Shown here one piece after another: positions 17,148-25,215 of a DNA stretch of 64,000 nt (position 1 is its first letter; every line of letters starts with the position of its first letter). The position numbers were made by a program, and so were the translations under genes. The stretch covers positions 2,356,001-2,420,000 of the forward strand of contig CP099605.1 in NCBI GenBank assembly GCA_024372625.1. Direction: 5' to 3'. This DNA is from Comamonadaceae bacterium OTU4NAUVB1. Its GTDB lineage: Bacteria; Pseudomonadota; Gammaproteobacteria; Burkholderiales; Burkholderiaceae_C. Below the pieces are notes generated by a model. That model ran no database searches. It had not been told where the DNA came from and was given only the letters and a program-made list of their open reading frames with translations.

Positions 17148-18680
17148 TCAGGCCGATGTTTGTTTCTGTGCCTGCACGGCGGCCGCGGCGACCTCGCTGG
17201 CCGCCTGCCGGGCGCCGCGACGGTCGCTCTCGATGATCCAGGTGTCCTTGGTGCCCCCGCCCTGGGACGAATTCACCACCAGCGAGCCCTCCTTGAGCGC
17301 CACCCGCGTGAGGCCGCCAGGCACCATCTGCACCTCCTTGGCGGTCAGCACGAAGGGCCGCAGGTCGATGTGGCGCGGCGCGATGCCCGCCTCGACGAAC
17401 GTCGGGGAAGTCGACAGGCTCAGCGTGGGCTGCGCGATGTAGCCATCGGGCTTGGCGATCACGGCGCGCTTGAAGTCCTCGATCTCGGCCTGGGTCGACG
17501 CCGGACCGATCAGCATGCCGTAGCCGCCGGCGCCGTGCACCTCCTTGACCACCAGGTCCTTCATGTGGTCGAGCGTGTACTGCAGGTCGTCCTTGTTGCG
17601 GCACATGTAGGTCGGCACGTTCTTCAGGATCGGCTGCTCGCCCAGGTAGAACTCGATCATCTTGGGCACGTACGGGTAGATCGACTTGTCGTCGGCCACG
17701 CCCGTGCCCACGGCGTTGGAGATGGCGACGTTGCCCGCGCGGTAGGCGCGCATGAGGCCGGCGCAGCCGAGCGTGGAGTCGGGCTTGAAGACTTCCGGGT
17801 CGAGGAAGTCGTCGTCCACGCGGCGGTAGATGACGTCCACGCGCTTCGGACCGCGCGTGGTGCGCATGTAGACGAAGTCGTCCTTCACGAACAGGTCCTG
17901 GCCCTCGACCAGCTCGATGCCCATCTGCTGGGCGAGGAAGGCGTGCTCGAAGTAGGCGCTGTTGTACATGCCCGGCGTGAGCACGACGACGGTCGGCTCG
18001 GCGGTGGCCGGCGGCGCGCTCGCGCGCAGCGTCTCCAGCAGCAGATCGGGGTAGTGCGCGACCGGCGCGATGCGGTTCTGGCTGAACAGGTCGGGGAACA
18101 GCCGCATCATCATCTTGCGGTTCTCCAGCATGTAGCTCACGCCGCTGGGCACGCGCAGGTTGTCCTCCAGCACGTAGTACTCGCCGTTGCCCTGGGCGTC
18201 GGGCGCGCGCACGATGTCGATGCCCGAGATGTTCGAGTAGACGTTGTTGGGCACCGTGACGCCCATCATCTCCGGGCGGAACTGGGCGTTGTTCAGGATC
18301 TGCTCGGCCGGGACGATGCCCGCCCTGATGATGTCCTGGTCGTGGTAGACGTCGTGGATGAAGCGGTTGAGCGCCGTCACGCGCTGCACCAGGCCCCGCT
18401 CCATCAGCTCCCACTCGTGGGCCGGGATGATGCGCGGCAGCAGGTCGAAGGGAATCAGCCGCTCGGTGCCCGAGCCGTCCTCGTCCTTGGCGCCGTACAC
18501 CGCGAAGGTGATGCCGACGCGGCGGAAGATGAGTTCGGCCTCCTCGCGTCGGGAACGCATGAGCTCGCCGGGCTGGCGCGACAGCCACTGGTCGTAGCGC
18601 GCGTAATGGCTGCGGATCGCAGCGCCGGCATAGGGCAGCTGCTCGTACATCTCGTCGAATTTGTGCATGTGAACAACCAT
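17148..18680 (-). CDS. Circularly permuted ATP-grasp protein (DUF404/DUF407), locus 1
   Basis: A 510-residue protein of the CP-ATP-grasp type 2 family. Conserved blocks: LEDNLRVPSGVSYMLENRKMM, LTPGMYNSAYFEHAFLAQQMG, YRRVDDDFLDP followed by PDSTLG, and VVKEVHGAGGYGMLIGP, which is the nucleotide-binding glycine-rich stretch. The paired acidic residues in DDDFLDP and ENRKMM are candidate metal ligands. Family members are predicted amidoligases or peptide-bond-forming enzymes. Two starts are possible: ATG 18680, two bases after AGGAG, or ATG 18668 (MHKFDEMY), where most homologues begin. It lies 22 bases before the alpha-E gene, with a possible sigma-54 promoter upstream. Confidence 0.88.
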   Translation of the reverse strand: MVVHMHKFDEMYEQLPYAGAAIRSHYARYDQWLSRQPGELMRSRREEAELIFRRVGITFAVYGAKDEDGSGTERLIPFDLLPRIIPAHEWELMERGLVQRVTALNRFIHDVYHDQDIIRAGIVPAEQILNNAQFRPEMMGVTVPNNVYSNISGIDIVRAPDAQGNGEYYVLEDNLRVPSGVSYMLENRKMMMRLFPDLFSQNRIAPVAHYPDLLLETLRASAPPATAEPTVVVLTPGMYNSAYFEHAFLAQQMGIELVEGQDLFVKDDFVYMRTTRGPKRVDVIYRRVDDDFLDPEVFKPDSTLGCAGLMRAYRAGNVAISNAVGTGVADDKSIYPYVPKMIEFYLGEQPILKNVPTYMCRNKDDLQYTLDHMKDLVVKEVHGAGGYGMLIGPASTQAEIEDFKRAVIAKPDGYIAQPTLSLSTSPTFVEAGIAPRHIDLRPFVLTAKEVQMVPGGLTRVALKEGSLVVNSSQGGGTKDTWIIESDRRGARQAASEVAAAAVQAQKQTSA

Positions 18681-18698
18681 TTCTCCTGCGTGGAGCTT

Positions 18699-18715
18699 AG
18701 CAATTTCGAGGCCAA
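18699..18715 (-). promoter_or_regulatory. Candidate sigma-54 (-24/-12) promoter before the locus 1 ATP-grasp gene
   Basis: Read on the minus strand, TTGGC-CTCGAAA-TTGCT has the invariant GG and GC of a sigma-54 promoter exactly 10 bases apart, with TTGGC and TTGCT both matching consensus; the ACG after TTGGC is not conserved. It ends about 18 bases before ATG 18680, in the 73-base gap after the acyl-CoA synthetase gene. No enhancer-binding protein gene is nearby, and one chance match per 64 kb would not be surprising. Confidence 0.35.
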
Positions 18716-18753
18716 GCAGCGGCGTTCTTTTGCACGGGCGCGACGGGGGCGGC

Positions 18754-20838
18754 TCAGCCTCCCCGCTCGATCAGGGCGTCCAGCGCCACGGCGCCCTCGC
18801 CCCGGGCGCCGACCAGCACCGGGTTGACGTCGATCGAGGCGATCGCGCCGCCGGCATCCACCACGAGGCGCCCGACCGCCACCGCCAGCGCGGCCAGCGC
18901 GTCCACGTCGAGCGGCGGATCGCCCCGCACGCCCTCGATGAGCGGCGCGACGCGCAGCGTGCGCAGCGCCGCCGTCACGTCCGCGGCGGCGAACGGCGGC
19001 AGCAGCACGGCGACGTCCTGCAGGGCCTCCACGTACTTGCCGCTGTCGCCCACCACCACGACCGGGCCGAACACCGGATCGACGCGCGCGCCGACCATGA
19101 ACTCGCGCTGCCCCCGGCGCATCGCGGCCACGATCACGCCGTCCCGGGCCGCACCCAGCCCGGCCAGCGTGGCCCACTGGCGCTCGAACAGCGCCCGGGC
19201 CTCGGCCGCCGTGGTCACGCCCAGGGCCACCAGCCCGTGCTCGGACTTGTGCGGCACGTCGCGCGAGCAGGCCTTGACGACCGCCGGCGCGCCCACCGCC
19301 GCCAGCGCCTCGGCGGCCTCGTCGGCGCTGCGGCACAGCCGGTGCGCCACCACCGGCACCCCGGCGTCGGCCAGCACCGCCAGGCTCTGCGCCTCGTCGA
19401 GGAAGCGGCCGGAGCCCGGCGGCAGCGCGGGCGCGGCGCCGGCCGGCCACGGCACGACGGCGCGGCGCATCAGCGCGGTGTGCGCGGCCAGCTGCGCCAG
19501 CGTGCCCAGCGCGTCGTGCTCGTTGGCGTAGGTCGGGATGCCCTGCGCCCTGAACGGGGCGGCCACGGACTCCTGCCAGGCCGCGACCACGACCGGCTTG
19601 CCGGTGTCGCGCGCGAAGGCCGCCGTGTCGCGCGCGAAGGCCTCGACGTCGTAGCCGGCGCCGGCCACGGGGATGTTGACGAAGAACAGGTCGGCCGCCG
19701 GGTCGCGCGCCAGCGCCGGCAGCACGTCGCCGAACAGGCCGCTGTTGGACAGCAGCGCCGCCGTGATGTCGATCGGATTGACCGCCGTCGCGAAGCCCGG
19801 CAGGCGGGCGGCCACGTCGGCGCGGGTGGCGGGCGCCAGCTCGGCCAGCGGCAGCGCAAAGTCCTCGGAGGCGTCGGCGCCCATCACGCAGCTCGCGCCG
19901 GAGTTGCTGACGATCACCAGGCGCCGGCCCTCGGGCCGCCAGCCCTTGAGGTAGGCCTCGGCCGCCAGCGCCTGCGCGTGCGGGTCGCGCACCCGCCAGA
20001 TGCCGTGCTGGCGGAAGAAGGCGTCGACCGTGCGGTCCTCGTTGGCCAGCGAGCCGGTGTGCGACGCCGCCGCCTTCTGGCCGCTGGCCGAGCGCCCGGC
20101 CTTGACCGCGATGATCGGCAGGTCGCGCTCGCGGGCGTAGGCGGCCGTGCGCGCGAGCAGCGCCGGGTCGGCGATGGTCTCCAGGTAGAGCAGCAGCAGC
20201 CTGACGTCCGGGTCATGCGCCACCGCCCAGGCCAGGTCGGCGACGGTGATGTCGGCCTCGTTGCCGGTCGCGTGCACGTGGCGCACGCCCAGGCCGCGCC
20301 CGCGCAGCAGGCCGTACGCCATGGCGCACATGCCGCCGCTCTGGCTGACGATGCCCACCGGGCCGTCGGCCGGCGGCACTTCCACGAACATGGTGGAGAA
20401 GCCGGCGATGGCGCCGGTGCCGAAGTTCGCGAGCCCCTGCGTGTTGGGGCCGTAGAGCCGCATGCCGGCGGCGCGCGCGGTCTCGACCATGGCGCGCTGC
20501 ACCGCGCGCCCCGCCTCCCCGGTCTCGCCGAAGCCCGAGGCCACCACCACCGCCGACTTCACGCCCCGCGCCGCGCACTGCGCGACGGCCTCGACCGCCT
20601 TGTCGCCGCCGACGATGACCATCGCCAGATCGGGCACCTCGGGCAGGTCGTCGAGCGAGGCATGGCTGCACAGGCCCTGCACTTCCTCGCGCGCCGGGTT
20701 GATCGGGTAGATGCGGCCGAGGAAGCCGTGCTTCTGCATGTAGTGGATCGGCCGGCCGCCGATCTTGTGGATGTTCTCGGAGGCGCCGATGACGGCGACG
20801 GACCGGGGGTCGAGGGCGGATTCGAGCAGGTCGGACAT
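18754..20838 (-). CDS. Acyl-CoA synthetase, ADP-forming type (acetate-CoA ligase family)
   Basis: A 694-residue protein with the fused alpha-beta layout of NDP-forming acyl-CoA synthetases. A CoA-binding domain covers residues 1-140 (DPRSVAVIGASENIHKIGGRP). The succinyl-CoA-ligase-like domain starts near 150 (GPVGIVSQSGGMCAMAYG) and carries the phosphohistidine motif SHTGSLANED. The C-terminal ATP-grasp domain starts around residue 480 (AVVKACSRDVPHKSEHGLVALG; FGPVVVVGDSGKYVEAL). Start ATG 20838 gives MSDLLESAL; the longer frame upstream is Arg/Pro-rich and unlikely. It is the last gene of the catabolic operon that begins at iclR. It would activate a carboxylic acid, perhaps the one captured by the TctC proteins. 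Confidence 0.88.
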   Translation of the reverse strand: MSDLLESALDPRSVAVIGASENIHKIGGRPIHYMQKHGFLGRIYPINPAREEVQGLCSHASLDDLPEVPDLAMVIVGGDKAVEAVAQCAARGVKSAVVVASGFGETGEAGRAVQRAMVETARAAGMRLYGPNTQGLANFGTGAIAGFSTMFVEVPPADGPVGIVSQSGGMCAMAYGLLRGRGLGVRHVHATGNEADITVADLAWAVAHDPDVRLLLLYLETIADPALLARTAAYARERDLPIIAVKAGRSASGQKAAASHTGSLANEDRTVDAFFRQHGIWRVRDPHAQALAAEAYLKGWRPEGRRLVIVSNSGASCVMGADASEDFALPLAELAPATRADVAARLPGFATAVNPIDITAALLSNSGLFGDVLPALARDPAADLFFVNIPVAGAGYDVEAFARDTAAFARDTGKPVVVAAWQESVAAPFRAQGIPTYANEHDALGTLAQLAAHTALMRRAVVPWPAGAAPALPPGSGRFLDEAQSLAVLADAGVPVVAHRLCRSADEAAEALAAVGAPAVVKACSRDVPHKSEHGLVALGVTTAAEARALFERQWATLAGLGAARDGVIVAAMRRGQREFMVGARVDPVFGPVVVVGDSGKYVEALQDVAVLLPPFAAADVTAALRTLRVAPLIEGVRGDPPLDVDALAALAVAVGRLVVDAGGAIASIDVNPVLVGARGEGAVALDALIERGG

Positions 20839-20958
20839 GGGGCTGGGCCTCGCAGGATGGGGAAAGAAAACGGAAGAAGGAAAAGGAGGGCGACGGGACG
20901 GACGGCGGAGGAGACGCGGACGACGCACCCGGTCGGCGGAGGTGCCGGCCCGGCCCGC

Positions 20959-21747
20959 TCAGCCGCGCCGCCCCGCCAGGAACGCCGCCAGGCCCGCGCC
21001 GCAGGCCTCGCCATGGAGGTGGCGCACGAACGCGTCGCGCTCGGCGTCGAGCTGCGCGCGGCGCGGACGGCCCCGCGCGGCATGCACCAGCCGCTTGATG
21101 TCGGCCTGCGCCTCGAACGGACCGTCGGCCAGGCGCCGCGCCCAGGCCATGGCGGTGGCGAGGGCCTCGCCGTGGGGCACCACGCGGTTGACGACGCCCA
21201 GCGCGTGCAGCCGCGCGGCACCGCAGACGCCGCCGTCGAGCAGCAGTTCCAGCGCCGTCTGCGGCGGCAGCGCGCGGGCCAGCGAGTCGGAGCCGCCGCC
21301 GTCGGGCGTGAGCGCCAGCCGGACATAGGACATGACGAAGCGCGCGTCCTCGGCCGCGACGATCAGGTCGCAGCCCAGGCAGACCGAGAAGCCGCCGCCG
21401 GCCGCCGCGCCCTCGACGGCGGCGATCACCGGTTGCGGCGCCTCGTGCATCGCCATCACCCAGTCGTGCAGCGCGTCGAGGTGCGCGGCCTGCGACGCGG
21501 GCGGCAGAGCGCGCTGCCGCGCCAGGCGCGCGACGTCGCCGCCGCCGCAGAAATGATCGCCCTCGCCCGTGAGCACGATGGCGCGCACCGCGCGGTCGCC
21601 GGCCGCCGCGCGCAGGACCTCGACGGCCGTGCGGTAGAGCGACGGGTGCATCGCGTTGCACGCCGCCGGGTTGCTGATCGTCAGCACCAGCACCGCGCCG
21701 TCGCGGCGCGCGAGCAGGCGCGCGGCGGTCTCCGGCGCCGCCGTCAT
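20959..21747 (-). CDS. Enoyl-CoA hydratase/isomerase family protein
   Basis: A 262-residue crotonase-fold protein. Oxyanion-hole motifs are visible: NAMHPSLYRT near residue 33, GEGDHFCGGGDVARLA near 62, and AAVEGAAAGGGFSVCLGCDLIVAAEDARF around 105-130. The catalytic segment reads LALTPDGGGSDSLARAL, closer to PaaG-type isomerases than to classical hydratases, since the second glutamate position reads as Pro-Asp. ATG 21747 overlaps the preceding tctC stop by 4 bases. The next gene, acyl-CoA synthetase, begins 120 bases further on. It probably acts on the same CoA thioester series as the MaoC and thiolase proteins of this operon. Confidence 0.85.
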   Translation of the reverse strand: MTAAPETAARLLARRDGAVLVLTISNPAACNAMHPSLYRTAVEVLRAAAGDRAVRAIVLTGEGDHFCGGGDVARLARQRALPPASQAAHLDALHDWVMAMHEAPQPVIAAVEGAAAGGGFSVCLGCDLIVAAEDARFVMSYVRLALTPDGGGSDSLARALPPQTALELLLDGGVCGAARLHALGVVNRVVPHGEALATAMAWARRLADGPFEAQADIKRLVHAARGRPRRAQLDAERDAFVRHLHGEACGAGLAAFLAGRRG

Positions 21748-22805
21748 CCGTCGACCCGGATGTCGGCGGTGCGCACCACCTTCGTCCACTTGGCGATCTC
21801 GGCGTGCAGCATCTTCGCGAAGGCCTCGGGCGTGGTGGGCATGGCCTCGGCGCCGGCATCCTGCAGGCGCTGGCGCACCTGCGGGTCGTCCAGCGCCTTG
21901 CCGATGTCCGCGCCCAGGCGTTGCGCCAGCGCCGCCGGCGTGCCCGCCGGCGCCAGGAAGGCGGCCCACGAGTACGCCTCGTAGCCCGACACGCCCGGCA
22001 GGCCCGACTCGGCGACCGTCGGCACGTCGGGCAGCAGCGCCGAGCGCCGCGCGCTGGCCACCGCGATGGCCCGCACCTTGCCGGCCCGGATCTGCGGCAG
22101 CGCGGTCGGCGCGTCGCTGAACATGAACTGCACCTGGCCGCCGAGCAGGTCGCTCATCGCCGGGGCGCTGCCCTTGTAGGGCACGTGCAGCAGCCTGGTG
22201 CCGGCCTGCATGTTGAACAGCTCGCCGGCCAGGTGCGTGCCGCCGCCGTTGCCGGCGGAGCCGAAGCTCAGCGTGCCCGGAGCGCGCCGGTCGAGCGCGA
22301 CGACGTCGGCCACCGACTTCACCGGCACGCCCGGGTGCGCCACCAGCACCACCGGGAACATCGCGCCGAAGCTCAGCGGCACGAAGTCCTTCTCGATGTC
22401 GTAGGCCAGCCGGGGCTTGAGGCTGGGCAGCACCGCGTGGTGGATGCTGCAGACGAACACGTGGTGGCCGTCGGCCGGCAGCCGGGCCGCGATCTCGGCG
22501 CCGACGATGCCGCCGGCACCCGCGCGGTTGTCGACCACCGCCGGCACGCCCCAGACCTCCGACAGCTTCTGCGCCACCGCCCGGCCGGTGGTATCGACCG
22601 GGCCGCCGGCGGGAAACGGCACGACGAAGCGCACCGCCCGGCCCGGGAACGCGGCCTGCGCGAAGGCCCCACCCGGCGCGGCCAGCGCGCCGAGCGCGGC
22701 GGCCGCGCCCGCCAGCAGGGTCCGGCGCCCGAGGGTGGGGATGGGAATGGGGATGGGGATGGGGATGGAAGCGGGCGCGTGGTCCCGGTGGGTCCTGGTC
22801 GTCAT
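21744..22805 (-). CDS. Tripartite tricarboxylate (Bug/TctC) substrate-binding protein
   Basis: A 353-residue periplasmic binding protein. The N-terminus is unusual: residues 13-23 form a Pro-Ile dipeptide run coded by a hexanucleotide repeat, then a twin-arginine-like segment LGRRTLLAGAAAALGALAAPGGAFA. The mature part shows Bug-family motifs: PGRAVRFVVPFPAGGPVDTTGR, VVDNRAGAGGIVGAEIAAR, LLHVPYKGSAPAMSDLLGGQVQFMF, and VPTVAESGLPG. Bug proteins bind carboxylates, amides or aromatic acids. No TctA or TctB membrane genes are in this operon, so the transporter partner must be encoded elsewhere. Its ends overlap both neighbours by 4 bases. Confidence 0.9.
   Translation of the reverse strand: MTTRTHRDHAPASIPIPIPIPIPTLGRRTLLAGAAAALGALAAPGGAFAQAAFPGRAVRFVVPFPAGGPVDTTGRAVAQKLSEVWGVPAVVDNRAGAGGIVGAEIAARLPADGHHVFVCSIHHAVLPSLKPRLAYDIEKDFVPLSFGAMFPVVLVAHPGVPVKSVADVVALDRRAPGTLSFGSAGNGGGTHLAGELFNMQAGTRLLHVPYKGSAPAMSDLLGGQVQFMFSDAPTALPQIRAGKVRAIAVASARRSALLPDVPTVAESGLPGVSGYEAYSWAAFLAPAGTPAALAQRLGADIGKALDDPQVRQRLQDAGAEAMPTTPEAFAKMLHAEIAKWTKVVRTADIRVDG
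22735..22770. repeat. Hexanucleotide microsatellite inside a tctC signal peptide
   Basis: Six consecutive hexamers of the pattern ATGGGG (with GTGGGG, ATGGGA and ATGGAA variants). On the minus strand they encode an Ile-Pro dipeptide run in the n-region of the TctC export signal. Changes in copy number would keep the reading frame and only lengthen or shorten the signal peptide. Confidence 0.9.
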
Positions 22806-23734
22806 GTCGTCTCCTCGTCGTTGTCGGATCGTTCCAGGGTCGCTCGATCCTTCGGCGGGTCCGCGAACACGGCATGGCCGTGGTCGAGCACCACCCGGTC
22901 GCGCGTCGGCGCGCGGACGCGGAAACGCACCTCGGCGCCGTCGTGGAACAGCTCCAGGCGCAGCGTCTCGCCCGGGAACACCGGCGCCGAGAAACGCGCC
23001 GACAGGCTGCGCAGCCGCGTCGGATCGCTGCCGGCGCACTGCGCGAGCAGCGCGTGTCCCGCCATGCCCCAGGTGCACAGGCCGTGCAGGATCGGCCGCT
23101 CGAAACCCGCCGCGCGGGCCGTGGCCGGGTCGGCGTGCAGCGGATTGCGGTCGCCGCACAGGCGGTAGAGCAGCGCCTGCTGCGGCAGGGTCGGGATGTC
23201 GACCGCGGCGTGCGGCGCGCCCTCGGGCAGCGGCGCGGGCGCGGGCGGCGCGGGGTCGCCCGGCGCCTGCGCCGTCGCGAAGCCGCCGTCGCCGCGCGCG
23301 AAGGTGGTGTGCGTCACGGTGGCCAGCAGCGCATCGCCGTCCTCGGCGTCGTGCAGGGTCTTGTCGTAGGTGACGACGGCGCCGCGGCCCGGTCCCTTGT
23401 CGACCACGCGCGTGACGCGGTGCCGCGCGCGCACCGTGCCGGCCGGGGCCAGCGGGCGGTGCCACACGACGCGTTCCTCGCCGTGCACGATGCGCGCGAA
23501 GTCGATGCCGGTGGCCGCATCCCGCATCCACGAGCCTGGAAAGCCCAGCACCACCGCCAGCGTCGGCAGTGCCAGCGGCGGCGCCGCCGCGTCGCTGACG
23601 AAGCGCAGCTGCCGCGCGTCGGTCGGGTCGCCGCCCAGGCCGAGCGCGAGCGCATAGCGCATGACGTCGTCGGCGTCGTAGCGCTGCACCACCTCGTCGA
23701 AGTGCCAGGCCTTCAGGCGATGGACATCGATCAC
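22802..23734 (-). CDS. MaoC-family (hydratase 2) acyl-CoA dehydratase
   Basis: A 310-residue double hot-dog protein like the hydratase-2 part of eukaryotic MFE-2. The N-terminal half (residues 1-150) is MaoC_dehydrat_N-like (DDVMRYALALGLGGDPTD). The C-terminal half has the hydratase-2 motif LYRLCGDRNPLHADPATARAAGFERPILHGLCTWG, including the catalytic Asp and His of D-x-NPLHxD. It hydrates trans-2-enoyl-CoA to (R)-3-hydroxyacyl-CoA. ATG 23734 follows the upstream tctC stop by one base, and its stop overlaps the next tctC start (ATGA). The central linker (about 150-190) is Pro/Ala-rich. Confidence 0.88.
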   Translation of the reverse strand: MIDVHRLKAWHFDEVVQRYDADDVMRYALALGLGGDPTDARQLRFVSDAAAPPLALPTLAVVLGFPGSWMRDAATGIDFARIVHGEERVVWHRPLAPAGTVRARHRVTRVVDKGPGRGAVVTYDKTLHDAEDGDALLATVTHTTFARGDGGFATAQAPGDPAPPAPAPLPEGAPHAAVDIPTLPQQALLYRLCGDRNPLHADPATARAAGFERPILHGLCTWGMAGHALLAQCAGSDPTRLRSLSARFSAPVFPGETLRLELFHDGAEVRFRVRAPTRDRVVLDHGHAVFADPPKDRATLERSDNDEETT

Positions 23735-23735
23735 C

Positions 23736-24749
23736 TCAGTCCACCTTGGCGCCGGAGGTCTTCACCACGCCGGCCCACTTGTCGACCTCGGCGGCCATGA
23801 AGCGGCCGAAGTCCGCCGGCGTGCTCCAGGCGGCGAAGCCCTGGGCCTCGAACCGGTCCCTGACGTCCGGGGCGGCGAGCGCCGTCCGCAGCTCGGCGCT
23901 CAGGCGCGCCAGCACCTCGGCGGGCGTGCCCGCGGGCGCGAGCAGGCCGTTCCACGCGATGGCCTCGTAGCCCGGCAGGCCGGACTCCGCCACCGTCGGC
24001 ACGTCGGGCGCGACCGGCGAGCGCGCCGCGCTGGTCACCGCCAGCGCGCGCAGCTTGCCGGCCTTCACGTGCGGCAGGGCCGACAGCATGGTGTCGAACA
24101 TCAGCTGCGTCTGGCCGCCCATGGTGTCGGTGAGCGCCGGGGCGCTGCCCTTGTAGGGGATGTGGTTCATCCGCACGCCGGCCATGGCGGCGAAGAGCTC
24201 GGCCGACAGCTGCGTGGACTGTCCGTTGCCGGAGGACGCGAAGTTCAGCTCGCCCGGCCTGGCCTTGGCCAGCGCGAGGAGTTCGGCCACGTTGCGCACC
24301 GGCAGCTGCGGGTTGACGACGATCACCAGCGGCCCGCTGGTGAGCTGCGACACCGGCGCGAAGTCCTTCGACAGCGAGTAGCCCAGGTTCTTGAACAGCG
24401 ACGGGTTGATGGCGTGGGCCGTGGTGGCCACCACCAGCGTGTGGCCGTCGGCCGGGCTGCGCGCCACCAGTTCGGCACCGGGGTTGCCGCCCGCGCCCGG
24501 CCGGTTGTCGACGATGAACTGCTGGCCCGTCTGCTCCGAGAGCTTCTGCGCCACCAGCCGCGCGACGATGTCGGTCGGCCCGCCCGGCGGATAGGGCACC
24601 ACCAGCCGCACCGGCTTGCTCGGATAGGACGCGGCGGGCGACGGCGGTGACTGCGCCTGCGCGCCGGCCGACACGGCCAGGCCGAGCGCCGCGCCGGTGG
24701 CGGCGGCGAGCAGGCGGCGTCGCGCGGGGAGGAAGCGGATCGGATGCAT
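23736..24749 (-). CDS. Second Bug/TctC substrate-binding protein of the operon
   Basis: A 337-residue binding protein with signal peptide PARRRLLAAATGAALGLAVSAGAQA (Arg-rich, possibly Tat). Motifs parallel those of the other TctC here: YPSKPVRLVVPYPPGGPTDIVARLVAQ, IVDNRPGAGGNPGAELVAR, NHIPYKGSAPALTDTMGGQTQLMFDTM, and VPTVAESGLPGYEA. The two are clearly paralogous but not recent copies. Having two binding proteins and no membrane subunits suggests they feed a shared TctAB elsewhere or act in sensing. The 49-base gap to the DUF35 gene has no obvious promoter. Confidence 0.9.
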   Translation of the reverse strand: MHPIRFLPARRRLLAAATGAALGLAVSAGAQAQSPPSPAASYPSKPVRLVVPYPPGGPTDIVARLVAQKLSEQTGQQFIVDNRPGAGGNPGAELVARSPADGHTLVVATTAHAINPSLFKNLGYSLSKDFAPVSQLTSGPLVIVVNPQLPVRNVAELLALAKARPGELNFASSGNGQSTQLSAELFAAMAGVRMNHIPYKGSAPALTDTMGGQTQLMFDTMLSALPHVKAGKLRALAVTSAARSPVAPDVPTVAESGLPGYEAIAWNGLLAPAGTPAEVLARLSAELRTALAAPDVRDRFEAQGFAAWSTPADFGRFMAAEVDKWAGVVKTSGAKVD

Positions 24750-24798
24750 GTCGTTGTCTCCTGTGGTTCCTGTCGATGACCGGTGGCCCGGCGCGCGC

Positions 24799-25215
24799 TC
24801 AGCCGGCGGCGGGATCGGCGCGCGCGAAGCGCACCAGGGTGCGGCCGTCGTGCACGAAGAAGCCGGCCGTCACGCGCTCGCCGATGCACACGCCGGGCTC
24901 GGCGTGCGCCATCAGGCGCGGACCCTCGTCGAGCTGCGCGAGGACCAGCGTGTAGGGCGCCAGCACGCGGAAGGCGTCCGACGGCGCGCGCGCGACGACG
25001 GTGACGGCGTGCAGCGTGGCCGTGCCGCGCGCGGTCTCCCAGGCCAGCGCCTCGCTGCCGCAGCGCGTGCAGGCATGGCGCGCCAGCGTCTGCGCCGCGC
25101 CGCACGCGCCGCAGCGCTGGAAGCGCAGCACGTGGCGCGCGAGCCCCTCGACGAAGGGCGCGGCGAGCGCGCCGGAGGACGTGGTGGCCGGGGCGCCGGG
25201 CGCCGGGGCGTTCAC
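24799..25215 (-). CDS. Zn-ribbon/OB-fold (DUF35) acyl-CoA-associated protein
   Basis: A 138-residue protein. A rubredoxin-like zinc ribbon lies at about residues 34-55 (CGACGAAQTLARHACTRCG, Cys-x2-Cys-x10-Cys-x2-Cys), followed by an OB-fold (TLHAVTVVARAPSDAF; YTLVLAQLDEGPRLMAH). Such proteins pair with thiolase-like partners, for example BbsA with BbsB in toluene degradation or acetoacetyl-CoA-forming complexes. It is encoded right after a thiolase-like gene: the GTG start (25215) overlaps that gene's TGA. GTG is chosen for that coupling; the first ATG in frame is far inside the OB domain. Confidence 0.88.
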   Translation of the reverse strand: MNAPAPGAPATTSSGALAAPFVEGLARHVLRFQRCGACGAAQTLARHACTRCGSEALAWETARGTATLHAVTVVARAPSDAFRVLAPYTLVLAQLDEGPRLMAHAEPGVCIGERVTAGFFVHDGRTLVRFARADPAAG

